This document shows, one piece after another, positions 55,501 through 63,873 of a stretch of DNA of 64,000 nucleotides. Every line of letters begins with the position of its first letter. Within the stretch, counting starts at the first letter, position 1. The notes beneath the pieces were generated by a model. It saw only the letters and a program-made list of their open reading frames with translations, did not search any database and was not told the DNA's origin. The DNA is from Novosphingobium sp. 18050 (lineage in GTDB: Bacteria > Pseudomonadota > Alphaproteobacteria > Sphingomonadales > Sphingomonadaceae), in contig NZ_CACSJO010000004.1 of assembly GCF_902706195.1 (NCBI RefSeq), forward strand, positions 62,001 to 126,000, written 5' to 3'. Both the position numbers and the translations under genes were made by a program.

Positions 55501-55720
55501 CTTCGGCGTGCTGCCACTGGCAACGGCGACCGGCGCGGGCGCCAACAGCCGCGTCGCCATCGGTACGGCGGTGGTGGGCGGCATGCTCACCGCCACGTTG
55601 CTGGCGATCTTCTACATCCCGCTGTTCTTCGTGCTCGTGCGCCGCAGCGTGCGCGACGGTATCGCCAAGGCCCGCGAGAAACTGGCCGAGCGCAAACAGC
55701 GCGCGGGAGACACCGCATGA
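52520..55720 (+). CDS. RND multidrug efflux pump (AcrB/MexB, HAE1 family)
   Basis: A 1066-residue proton-driven exporter. It starts [23 protein letters not shown] and has two large periplasmic loops after TM1 and TM7. The TM4 proton-relay segment [22 protein letters not shown] has the two Asp residues, and the C-terminal half has [16 protein letters not shown] with the relay Lys. About 12 membrane helices fit. It overlaps the next gene by 4 bp. Drug range cannot be told from sequence. Confidence 0.97.
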   Translation: [1066 protein letters not shown]

Positions 55721-57135
55721 AGCGCCTGACCGCAACCACCCGGCTGATGGCCGGATTCCTCCCCGCGCTTGCCCTGGGAGCCTGTTCGCTGGCACCCAAG
55801 TACGTGGCTCCGCCGCCGCCGGTCCCGGCTTCCTGGCCGGTCGGGGACGCCTATCTTGCGCAGAGCGAGGCGTCCCTGCCGCTGGTGTCTTACAAGGAAG
55901 TCTTCCGCGATCCTCGCCTGCAGGCTCTGGTGGAGCAGGCCCTCACCAATAACCGGGACTTGCGGGTCGCCGCGGCCAACATCGCCGCCGCGCGGGCGCA
56001 GGTGCGCGTCACCCGGGCCAACCAGTTCCCGGCCGTCACCGCCACCTCGTCCGCCACCGATAGCGAGACCGGCGGCGGGTTCGGCCAGAACGGCATGAAC
56101 TATACGCTACGGGGCGGCATCTCCAGCTTCGAGCTGGACCTTTTCGGCAAGCTGGCCAACGCCACCCAGTCCCAGCGCGACACCGCGCTGGCGACCGAGG
56201 CAGCGGCACGTACCGTGCGCCTCGGCCTCGTCGCCGACCTCGCGCTTGGCTGGGCCACATACGCCGCCGACCGCGATCTGCTGAACATTGCCCAGGCAAC
56301 TGCCGCCAACGCCGCGGGCAGCGTACGCCTGTCCGACGCGCGCCTGAAGGGCGGCGTCGCGCCGCGTACCGAACTGCGCCAGGCCGAACAGGTTCTGGAG
56401 ACCGCCAACGGCGACGTCGCTGCGCAGAAGGCGCAGCTGGCGCAGGACATCAACGCCATCCGCCTGCTCATCGGCGCCGACTTCGACCAGTCCCTGCTTC
56501 CCACCGGGATCGACGAGGTTAACGCCAGCCTGAGCGAACTTCCCGCCGGAACCAGCACGCAGGTTCTGCTGCGCCGCCCGGACGTGGTTCAGGCCGAATA
56601 CCAGCTACGTGCCGCCAATGCCGACATCGGTGTCGCTCGGGCACAGCTGTTCCCCTCGATTTCGATCAGTGCGCTGATCGGTTTTGCCAGCACGTCGCTC
56701 TCCTCGCTGTTCGACGGCGCCTCACGCACGACAACACTGGGAGGCAATGGCAGCTGGTCGATCTTCAACGCCGGCGGCCTCTCGGCCAACGTCGAGGTTT
56801 CGAAAGCCCAGCGTGACGCAGCGCTGGCGACGTATGAGAAGGCAATCCAGACGGCCTTCAGCGAAACCGCTGATGCTCTCGCGGATCAGGGGACGCTGGC
56901 CGAGCGGCTGCGCGCGGCCTCGGCCTTCACTGCGGCCACGCAGGACGCCGCACAGCTAACCGAGGCGACCTATCGCCGGGGCATCGCCAGCTCGCTCGAC
57001 AATCTCGACGCCCAGCGCACCCTCTATTCGGCGCGCCGGACGGAGATTGCGGTACGGCTTCAGCAGGCGAACAACCGAGTTACGCTCTACCGAGTGCTGG
57101 GCGGAGACCAGTCGACAGCGCCCGCTCAGCCGTAA
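55717..57135 (+). CDS. RND efflux outer-membrane lipoprotein (OprM/NodT family)
   Basis: A 472-residue channel. The signal ends LALGACS with Cys23. Two repeats of the outer-membrane efflux fold are visible: LVEQALTNNRDLRVAAANIAAARAQVRV and LLRRPDVVQAEYQLRAANADIGVARAQLFPSI, each starting a long helical hairpin. It completes the tripartite pump and is translationally coupled to it. The last 10 bp overlap the opposite-strand DapB-like gene. Confidence 0.96.
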   Translation: MKRLTATTRLMAGFLPALALGACSLAPKYVAPPPPVPASWPVGDAYLAQSEASLPLVSYKEVFRDPRLQALVEQALTNNRDLRVAAANIAAARAQVRVTRANQFPAVTATSSATDSETGGGFGQNGMNYTLRGGISSFELDLFGKLANATQSQRDTALATEAAARTVRLGLVADLALGWATYAADRDLLNIAQATAANAAGSVRLSDARLKGGVAPRTELRQAEQVLETANGDVAAQKAQLAQDINAIRLLIGADFDQSLLPTGIDEVNASLSELPAGTSTQVLLRRPDVVQAEYQLRAANADIGVARAQLFPSISISALIGFASTSLSSLFDGASRTTTLGGNGSWSIFNAGGLSANVEVSKAQRDAALATYEKAIQTAFSETADALADQGTLAERLRAASAFTAATQDAAQLTEATYRRGIASSLDNLDAQRTLYSARRTEIAVRLQQANNRVTLYRVLGGDQSTAPAQP

Positions 57136-58178
57136 AGCGGGATGATCTGCGGAAGGTCGACCGTAGTGCGAATGCCCGGCGGCGCCGCGCAGACGGCGGG
57201 GAGCGCGTTGATCGGCCGGTGCGCGGTCAGGCCGGGCGTATAGGCCGGGTAGTCCTCTGCCGAGACCGGGAAGGTGATGTCGACCTTCACCGGCGTATCC
57301 CCCTCGGTGACGATGCGCCAACCGGATTCGCGCAAGTCCCAATCGTGTTCGATATCGGTCGTCACGTACCAGTTCGCACGGAAACGCAAGATGGATCGCC
57401 CCTGATGCTTGCAGGTGATCGTCGTGCGCATCGCCCCCACCGTCCCGGCCGGAACCTTGCCCGCCGCGATGTCGAGGTCGTGCTTTGTCGCAGACAGTTC
57501 GCCCACTGCCTCGATCTCGTCGCAGGGCAGGCCGATAGCCTCGGCGATCTGGGAAAGCGAGCTGCCGAAATCGCCTTTGAGGTGTTCGGCGCGGCGCTGG
57601 TCGAACGGGGCCATCGGCGCGGCGAAGCCCATGATCTGGAACAGCATGTCGGGTGAATTGCGGCTCGATACGTCGGCATATTCGTCGATCGTCAGCAGGC
57701 CATGGCCCCGCTGGAGCGAGAGCAGCGGAATCGCCAGCGCCTCGGTGACAAAGCCGGGGCTGGAGCCGGTCGAGTAGATCGAGGTTCCGCCCTTGGCACA
57801 GGCTTCCTCGATGCGCGCGCGATTGGCCGGGTCCATCATCGGTGGATAGTGGAAATCGCCGCGCGTGGTCACCACGTTCTTGCCCGAGGCGAGCAGCGCG
57901 CAGAGCGCATCCCAATCGGTCCCCTGCTGCATGAACAGCACGCAATCGGCATCCAGCGCCACGATATCGTCCAGCGAGCCGGTCGCCTTCACGCCGGTTT
58001 CAGCTTCCGCTCCTTCAAGGCCCGCAAGCTCACCCGCATCGCGGCCGACCTTGTCTGCCGAACTGACCCACAGCCCGACCAGTTCCATCCGCGGATGCTC
58101 GATCACCATGCGCAGCGCGCGGCTGCCGACATTGCCCGTCGCCCACTGGACAACCCGCCAGATCCTGTCTTGTGGCAT
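57126..58178 (-). CDS. NAD(P)-dependent DapB-like dehydrogenase
   Basis: A 350-residue Rossmann protein of the dihydrodipicolinate reductase-like / amine dehydrogenase group: WRVVQWATGNVGSRALRMVIEHP is the nucleotide site, LVGLWVSSADKVGRDAGEL follows, and DADCVLFMQQGTDWDALCALLASGKNVVTT is typical. It is not the lysine-pathway DapB, since its length and substrate-site residues differ. ATG 58178 has GGGAGAGAACGGG upstream. Located after a TonB receptor and an MFS gene on the same strand, it probably acts on an imported compound. Confidence 0.85.
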   Translation of the reverse strand: MPQDRIWRVVQWATGNVGSRALRMVIEHPRMELVGLWVSSADKVGRDAGELAGLEGAEAETGVKATGSLDDIVALDADCVLFMQQGTDWDALCALLASGKNVVTTRGDFHYPPMMDPANRARIEEACAKGGTSIYSTGSSPGFVTEALAIPLLSLQRGHGLLTIDEYADVSSRNSPDMLFQIMGFAAPMAPFDQRRAEHLKGDFGSSLSQIAEAIGLPCDEIEAVGELSATKHDLDIAAGKVPAGTVGAMRTTITCKHQGRSILRFRANWYVTTDIEHDWDLRESGWRIVTEGDTPVKVDITFPVSAEDYPAYTPGLTAHRPINALPAVCAAPPGIRTTVDLPQIIPLYG

Positions 58179-58234
58179 CCCGTTCTCTCCCGTGTTTTCT
58201 TCTTGGGCGTTACCCTGCCGGACCTGCAGACCAA

Positions 58235-58260
58235 GGGGCATTCCCGCGTGGGAACGCCCC
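58235..58260 (-). terminator. Candidate terminator after the TonB receptor gene
   Basis: Arms 58235-58245 and 58250-58260 pair at 10 of 11 positions (GGGGCNTTCCC) around a GCGT loop, 8 bp after the receptor stop on the minus strand. Only two T residues follow, so termination may be partial. Confidence 0.5.
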
Positions 58261-58267
58261 TGCCCGT

Positions 58268-60505
58268 TCAGAATTTCACGCCCGCCTCTACGCCGTAGAT
58301 CGCCGGCTTGTTCCAGTTCGCGCCGATGCCGAAGCTGGAGTACTGCGCCTGCGTCAGATAGCGGCTGTTCGTGACGTTATCGCCGTAAAGCGCGAGGTAG
58401 AACTTTTCGTCCGGCGCGGTCCACTGCGCGCGCAGGGCCAGGGTGGCATAACTTCCCTGCTCGAACTGCACGCCCGAGGGGCCGAAGAAGAACTTCGAGG
58501 AATAGAACAGGTTGCCCGACAGAGCGAGCTGACCGCCGGCCACATCCGCCTCGTAGCGCGTGCCGACGAAGCCGGTAAATTCGGGCGTGCGCTGCATCGT
58601 CACGTCCTCCAGCATTGTGGGCACGACCACGAAGGTCACGCCGCCCGCCGCGCATGCCGCTGCCGTGGCAGCATCAAGCTCGTTGCAGCGCACGTAGACC
58701 GGCGCATTGTTGAACTTCTTGTAGCGGGCATGGACCCACGAAGCGCCTGCCGAAACCTGGAAGGCCGGGGTCACCTGATAATGGGCCGAGCCTTCAAGGC
58801 CGTAGATCTCGGATGTCGCGGCGTTGATAATCTCCGCCGTGCCGGTGCGGTAGATCGAGACCTGCAGGTTCTTGTAATCGTAGTAGAATGCCGCGCCCTC
58901 GAACGAGAGGCCGCGTGCCTGGTACTTGAAGCCGAGTTCGTAGGCGTTGATATCCTCGGGCTTGACGCTGTTGCAGAGGAACTGCCCGGGGTTCGCGGGA
59001 TCGGGATTGGACTGGCACGAACCACCGACGTCGGAAATCGCCGCCTTGTAGCCCTTGGTGAACGAGGCATAGATGCTGGTCTGGTCGGTCGGTTTGTAGC
59101 GCAGCACCACGCGGGGGGTTAGCTTGTTGTTCGAGATATTCGGCACCGGCACCCGGATATCGGTAAACGAGCGGTTCCAGTAGGCATCCACGATCTTGTC
59201 CTGCGAATAACGCGCGCCCGCCGTCACGAACAGCTGGGGGGTCAACTCGTAGGTCGCATCGAGGAACGCGGCATAGCTCTTGACCGTGGTGCTGGAGCCG
59301 CCGAGGCGGATGCGCTCATTCGAACCGTTACCCGCGTTGTTGATGTAAGTGATGTAGGTATCGGTGTTCTGGAAGTAGAACAGCCCGGTGGTCCACTGTA
59401 GCTTGGGTCCGGCCTTGGAGGTCAGCAGAAACTCCTGGCTCCATGTATCGTTGATGTTGGGCAGGCCGAGCTGGAACAGGTCGAGCCCGGAATAGTCGAG
59501 ATCCTGCGACATGACCGAGTTTTCACTGCGGTACTGGCTGTAGGATGTAAAATTCGCAAAGCCGAGGTCGGCGCGGATCGTGCCCTGCAGCACGTCGCTG
59601 TTCGACCGAAAAATCTCACCCACGGAACCCGTGGCGATCTTGTTCTTGGCCGTCGTGAAAGTACCGGGAATACCCCCGAACGGTGCGCCCAGCCCGAAGT
59701 CCGAGGTATCGAGCGTCGAGGCCAGCATGTTCGAGGGGTCGTTCACGTCGCCGTGCTTGTAGCGCAGCAAAACGTCCACATTGTCGGTCAGGTCCGCCTT
59801 CAGGCCAAGCCGCATCGACCAGTTCCTGTAGCCGCCCACGCGCTTGCCGCTGGAGATATCGTGCTGCCAGCCGTCGCCCCGGCGGTACTGGCCCTCCACG
59901 CTCAGCGCCACGCGGTCGGAGATGACGTAGTTGGTGAAAGCCTCGGCGCGGGCCTCGTTGTAGCGCCCGTAACTAACGCGGCCCTCGAAGGCATTGCCGT
60001 TCGTCGAAGGCTCCCGCGTGGAGACGAGGATCGCGCCTCCGGTGGTGTTGCGGCCGAACAAGGTGCCCTGCGGGCCTTTCAGCACCTGGATGCTGTCAAC
60101 GCTGATGAGGTCGAAATCAGCCGCCAGTGGGTTGGGCGAGTAGAATCCGTCAATGTAGATGCCGACATTGCCGCCGCCGCCCGATGTCGTCACCGCGGTG
60201 CCGATGCCGCGAATGGTGGGTTGGAAGAAGCCGCCCGCGAAGTCGAAACGCAGCGCCGGGGTAACCTTGCCGATATCGGCAAGCTGCTGGACGCTGGCGG
60301 TCTTGAGGACATCGTCGGTAAGGTTGGTGATCGAGATCGGCACATCGACCTGTGCCTCGGCGCGGCGCTGGGCGGTGACGATAATCGCGCCGTCGTCGAT
60401 AGAGGGCGTGTCCTGCGCACTGGCCTGCGCGAAAGCCGGCAGCGGCGCCAGCGCCGACAACCCGGCCAGCGCAAACACGGACGCATAAGTCCTGGCACTA
60501 TTCAC
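58268..60505 (-). CDS. TonB-dependent receptor
   Basis: A 745-residue outer-membrane importer. The signal peptide SVFALAGLSALAPLPAFAQA is followed by the TonB box region GAIIVTAQRR, the plug (VDVPISITNLTDDVLKTASVQQLADIGKVTPAL, VKGPQGTLFGRNTTGGAI-type motif) and a barrel ending with Phe (AGVKF). The start is GTG 60505 with GGAGGG upstream. Receptors of this subfamily in sphingomonads import aromatic, steroid or siderophore substrates. Context with a thiolase and a dehydrogenase favours a carbon source. Confidence 0.93.
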   Translation of the reverse strand: MNSARTYASVFALAGLSALAPLPAFAQASAQDTPSIDDGAIIVTAQRRAEAQVDVPISITNLTDDVLKTASVQQLADIGKVTPALRFDFAGGFFQPTIRGIGTAVTTSGGGGNVGIYIDGFYSPNPLAADFDLISVDSIQVLKGPQGTLFGRNTTGGAILVSTREPSTNGNAFEGRVSYGRYNEARAEAFTNYVISDRVALSVEGQYRRGDGWQHDISSGKRVGGYRNWSMRLGLKADLTDNVDVLLRYKHGDVNDPSNMLASTLDTSDFGLGAPFGGIPGTFTTAKNKIATGSVGEIFRSNSDVLQGTIRADLGFANFTSYSQYRSENSVMSQDLDYSGLDLFQLGLPNINDTWSQEFLLTSKAGPKLQWTTGLFYFQNTDTYITYINNAGNGSNERIRLGGSSTTVKSYAAFLDATYELTPQLFVTAGARYSQDKIVDAYWNRSFTDIRVPVPNISNNKLTPRVVLRYKPTDQTSIYASFTKGYKAAISDVGGSCQSNPDPANPGQFLCNSVKPEDINAYELGFKYQARGLSFEGAAFYYDYKNLQVSIYRTGTAEIINAATSEIYGLEGSAHYQVTPAFQVSAGASWVHARYKKFNNAPVYVRCNELDAATAAACAAGGVTFVVVPTMLEDVTMQRTPEFTGFVGTRYEADVAGGQLALSGNLFYSSKFFFGPSGVQFEQGSYATLALRAQWTAPDEKFYLALYGDNVTNSRYLTQAQYSSFGIGANWNKPAIYGVEAGVKF

Positions 60506-60620
60506 GGTATCCCTCCCTGTTTTGCTTTTCAGCGATCCTACAGCCGATGCGGGAGGGTGTGCCAGCGGGCGCATGGACACCTGCGAGATATCGCGAGGGC
60601 AGATTCGCGGCAGAGGACCC

Positions 60621-62324
60621 TCAGGGGCCCATGTATCCTATCGTTTCCTGGTGAGCGTCGAAGGAATCAGCTTTCCAGCGGACCGAGCCGAACGGACGCT
60701 CCAGACGTCGCCGCACTCGGCGGCCGTGGTGGCTGCGGTTAAAGGCGTCCACCTTCGCCTGAATGTCGAAATCGGACTGGGTATAGCGCCCCCGCATCCG
60801 CAAATAGTCGCCCCAGGTGGGGCAGTGATAGCGCTCGGTCCACAGGGCCGGATTTTCGATGTCACGAGCTATGGTCCAATCGAAGCCGCCGATGCGCTTG
60901 CGCACGCGCTGCATCGTCATCATCGCATCGTAGAATTCCCGGGCGCGGACGGGATCTACGTCATACTCGACCTCGATCACCAACGGCCCGGAACGCAGGG
61001 TCAGCGGCAGGGTGACTTCGGGCTCGTAGCCGATCTCGACCGAGTCCGTATCGGCCTCGGCGTCCTGCGCAACCGGCAGGACAGTGCCCAGCAAGGCGCT
61101 GGCGGCCACGGCGATGCCGGACGCGACAAGCGCGAAGGACACGTCATGCGCGCTCGCAACCATACCCCACCCCCAGGCGCCGATACCCACGCCGGCAGTG
61201 ATCGCCGAGGAGAACAGCGAAAGCGCCCGCGCCGTTACCCAACGCGGCGCGGAAAGCTGCACGGTGACGTTGAGCATCGCCACGGTCAGGATGTTGCAAG
61301 CCCCTACCACGAGGAACGCGAGGCAGCTGAGGACCAGCGAATGGCTGAAACCGATAGCGACGAGCGCGATGCCCGTACCCACGGCGAACAGGCGAAGCGC
61401 CCATTCGGTTGAGATCGCCTCGCGGATCTGGCTGACGAAAAGCGCGCCCGCCACCGCGCCTACCCCTTGTGCGCCCAGCAAAATGCCGAAGGTTGCCGCA
61501 TTACCGTGCAGTAGGTCCTTGGCGATCAACGGTGCAAGGGCCGATGCGGTCGCCGTGGTAAGGCCGAACACCAACACCCGCAACAGGGCTGTGCGCACAG
61601 CCGGCGCATGCAGCGCATAACGTGCGCCGGTCAGGATCGCGCGGTCGATCCGCTCGGGCGGTAGGCGCGAGGGCACGTGGCGGCGCTGCCAGAAGAAGAA
61701 CGCGGTGAGCAGCGGCAGGTAAAGCAGCGCGGTCATGCCGAATACCGCCTTCACGCCGTAGACGACGACGATCAACCCGCCCAGCGCCGGCCCGAAGCTG
61801 CGCGCGACATTGTAGCTGATCGTCCCCAGCGCCACCGCCGCCGGCAGATGCGCGCGCGAGACCTGCTCCGGGATCGAGGCCTGCCAGGAAGGCGAGAACA
61901 ACGCCACGCCGCCGCCGATCAGCACACAGAACGTCAACAGCACCCACGGCGTCGTCAGGCCCAGAAAGGTGACGCCCGCCAGCACCGCTGCGGCGACTGC
62001 GCTGAAGGCCAGCCCGGTCATGGCGATGCGGCGGCGGTCGAACATGTCGGCAATAGCACCCGCGGGCAGCGTCACCAGCATCAACGGGATCATCATCGCC
62101 GTCTGTACCAGCGCAACCATGCTGGGCGAATTGCTCAGCCGGGTCATCTCCCACTGCGCCCCCACGCCCAGGAACAGCTGCCCGAAGTTCGAGAACAGGC
62201 TGGCGGACCAGATGTTGCGGAACGTGCGCTCCCTCAGCGGGGCGAAAGCACCGCCCTTAGCCTGTTCGGACCCTTCGCCGCTCCCGCCGCCTGCGCCGCC
62301 TGCTCCTCCTGCACCGCCCGCCAT
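60621..62324 (-). CDS. MFS exporter (MFS_3/EntS-like) with C-terminal soluble domain
   Basis: A 567-residue transporter. A Gly/Ala-rich N-terminus (AGGAGGAGGAGGGSGEGS) precedes 12 hydrophobic segments with NIWSASLFSNFGQLFLGVGAQW at the start and the MFS loop DMFDRRRIA. The last 150 residues form a soluble cytosolic domain (LVIEVEYDVDPVRAREFYDAM, WTERYHCPTWGDYLRMRGRYT) of the antibiotic-monooxygenase-like fold seen in PF05977 proteins. ATG 62324 is preceded by GGATG only. It lies upstream of the receptor and dehydrogenase genes on the same strand. Confidence 0.88.
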   Translation of the reverse strand: MAGGAGGAGGAGGGSGEGSEQAKGGAFAPLRERTFRNIWSASLFSNFGQLFLGVGAQWEMTRLSNSPSMVALVQTAMMIPLMLVTLPAGAIADMFDRRRIAMTGLAFSAVAAAVLAGVTFLGLTTPWVLLTFCVLIGGGVALFSPSWQASIPEQVSRAHLPAAVALGTISYNVARSFGPALGGLIVVVYGVKAVFGMTALLYLPLLTAFFFWQRRHVPSRLPPERIDRAILTGARYALHAPAVRTALLRVLVFGLTTATASALAPLIAKDLLHGNAATFGILLGAQGVGAVAGALFVSQIREAISTEWALRLFAVGTGIALVAIGFSHSLVLSCLAFLVVGACNILTVAMLNVTVQLSAPRWVTARALSLFSSAITAGVGIGAWGWGMVASAHDVSFALVASGIAVAASALLGTVLPVAQDAEADTDSVEIGYEPEVTLPLTLRSGPLVIEVEYDVDPVRAREFYDAMMTMQRVRKRIGGFDWTIARDIENPALWTERYHCPTWGDYLRMRGRYTQSDFDIQAKVDAFNRSHHGRRVRRRLERPFGSVRWKADSFDAHQETIGYMGP

Positions 62325-62565
62325 GGCCACTTCATCCCTGTTCTTTTGTTTGGACACCGATCTTGGCCAGCACCCTGCGCCCGTCAAGGGGGGCATCGCG
62401 AAGACGATCTATTGCAGCATCGCAGCCTCATACCGATATACTAACCATAGTCAGCAATCGCTGCGGCGATAGGACTTTGTGGTCCGATTGCAATTCCCCC
62501 GCCCCCCAAGCATGACCGGCGGAAATCGGCGCTTTGCTGCGCAAACGAACACGAGGAGAGCTGCC

Positions 62566-63819
62566 GTGACCGAGGCCTATATCATCGACGCTGTGAGAAC
62601 CCCGCGCGGCCTTGGCAAGATGGGCAAAGGCGCACTGTCGCAGATGCATCCCGAACATCTGTCGGCCTCCGTCCTTGCCGCGATCAAGGATCGCAACGCA
62701 ATCGACACCGCTGAAGTCGACGACGTGATCTGGGGCGTCTCCGCCGCGCTTGGCCAGCAGGCGGGCGACATCGGCCGCATGGCCGCGCTCGATGCAGGCT
62801 ACGACGTGAAGGCCGGCGGCGTCACCCTCAACCGCTTCTGCGGGTCGAGCATCACCTCCACCAGCCTTGCCGCTGCCATGATAAAGTCGGGCATGGCCGA
62901 TCTGATGGTGGCGGGCGGCATGGACATGCTTTCCTACGCCAACATGTACGGCATGAAGATGCGCGAAGCGGGCGTAGGCAGCTCCGGGATGGGCGCGGGC
63001 AACCCGCGCCTCCAGGCCAAGCACCCGCAGTCTAACCAGGGCGTCGCCGCCGACGCCATTGCCGCGATGGAAGGCATCACCCGCGCAGAGCTGGAAGCGC
63101 TCGGGGTCGAGAGCCAGCGCCGCGCCGCGCTCGCAATCGCCGAAGGCCGCTTCGACAAGTCGACGATCGTGGTGAAGGACGACGAGGGCAACGTCATTCT
63201 CGATCACGAGGAATACCCCCGCCCCGAAACGACCGCCGAAAGCCTGGCTCAGTTGAAGCCGGCCTTCGAGATGTTCTACAACATGCCTTCCGCACCCGGC
63301 GGCAAGACCTATGTGGAACTGATCAACCAGGTCTATCCCGAGGTGGAGATCAAGCCGATCCACCACGTCGGCATCTCCTCGGGCGTAGTCGACGGCGCCT
63401 CCGCCATCCTGCTGGCATCCAAGGACTATGCCGAGGCCCATGGCCTGAAACCGCGCGCGCGCATAGTCGCCATGGCCGAAACCGGCGACTGCCCTACCCT
63501 GATGCTCAACGGTCCGGTGCCGGCGGCGCGCAAGGTACTGGCAAAGGCTGGTCTCACCGTCGCTGATATCGACGTCTTCGAGGTGAACGAGGCTTTCGCC
63601 GTCGTCGTAGAGAAATTCATCCGCGACCTTGACCTCGACCGCACCAAGGTTAACCCCAACGGAGGTTCGATGGCGCTGGGCCATCCCATCGGCGGAACCG
63701 GCGCCATGCTGATCGGCACGGCTCTGGATGAACTGGAACGGACCGGCGGGCGTTACGGCCTCATAACGATGTGCGCGGCGGGCGGTATGGCCCCTGCGAT
63801 TATCATAGAACGCGTCTGA
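62566..63819 (+). CDS. Acetyl-CoA acyltransferase (thiolase)
   Basis: A 417-residue thiolase. The nucleophile is Cys92 in LNRFCGSSITSTSLA. NEAFAVV, GGSMALGHPIGGTGAM and MCAAGGMAPAIII hold the other active-site residues (His and Cys). It is slightly longer than common biosynthetic thiolases. The start is GTG 62566 after GAGGAGAG. It is divergent from the MFS gene (241 bp) and is followed 54 bp later by a regulator-like gene. It probably cleaves beta-ketoacyl-CoA in a degradation route. Confidence 0.94.
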   Translation: MTEAYIIDAVRTPRGLGKMGKGALSQMHPEHLSASVLAAIKDRNAIDTAEVDDVIWGVSAALGQQAGDIGRMAALDAGYDVKAGGVTLNRFCGSSITSTSLAAAMIKSGMADLMVAGGMDMLSYANMYGMKMREAGVGSSGMGAGNPRLQAKHPQSNQGVAADAIAAMEGITRAELEALGVESQRRAALAIAEGRFDKSTIVVKDDEGNVILDHEEYPRPETTAESLAQLKPAFEMFYNMPSAPGGKTYVELINQVYPEVEIKPIHHVGISSGVVDGASAILLASKDYAEAHGLKPRARIVAMAETGDCPTLMLNGPVPAARKVLAKAGLTVADIDVFEVNEAFAVVVEKFIRDLDLDRTKVNPNGGSMALGHPIGGTGAMLIGTALDELERTGGRYGLITMCAAGGMAPAIIIERV

Positions 63820-63873
63820 CGACGCTGGACATCACACGGAGCGCGCCAGAGGGCGCCCTGTAAGGAGCAATGC

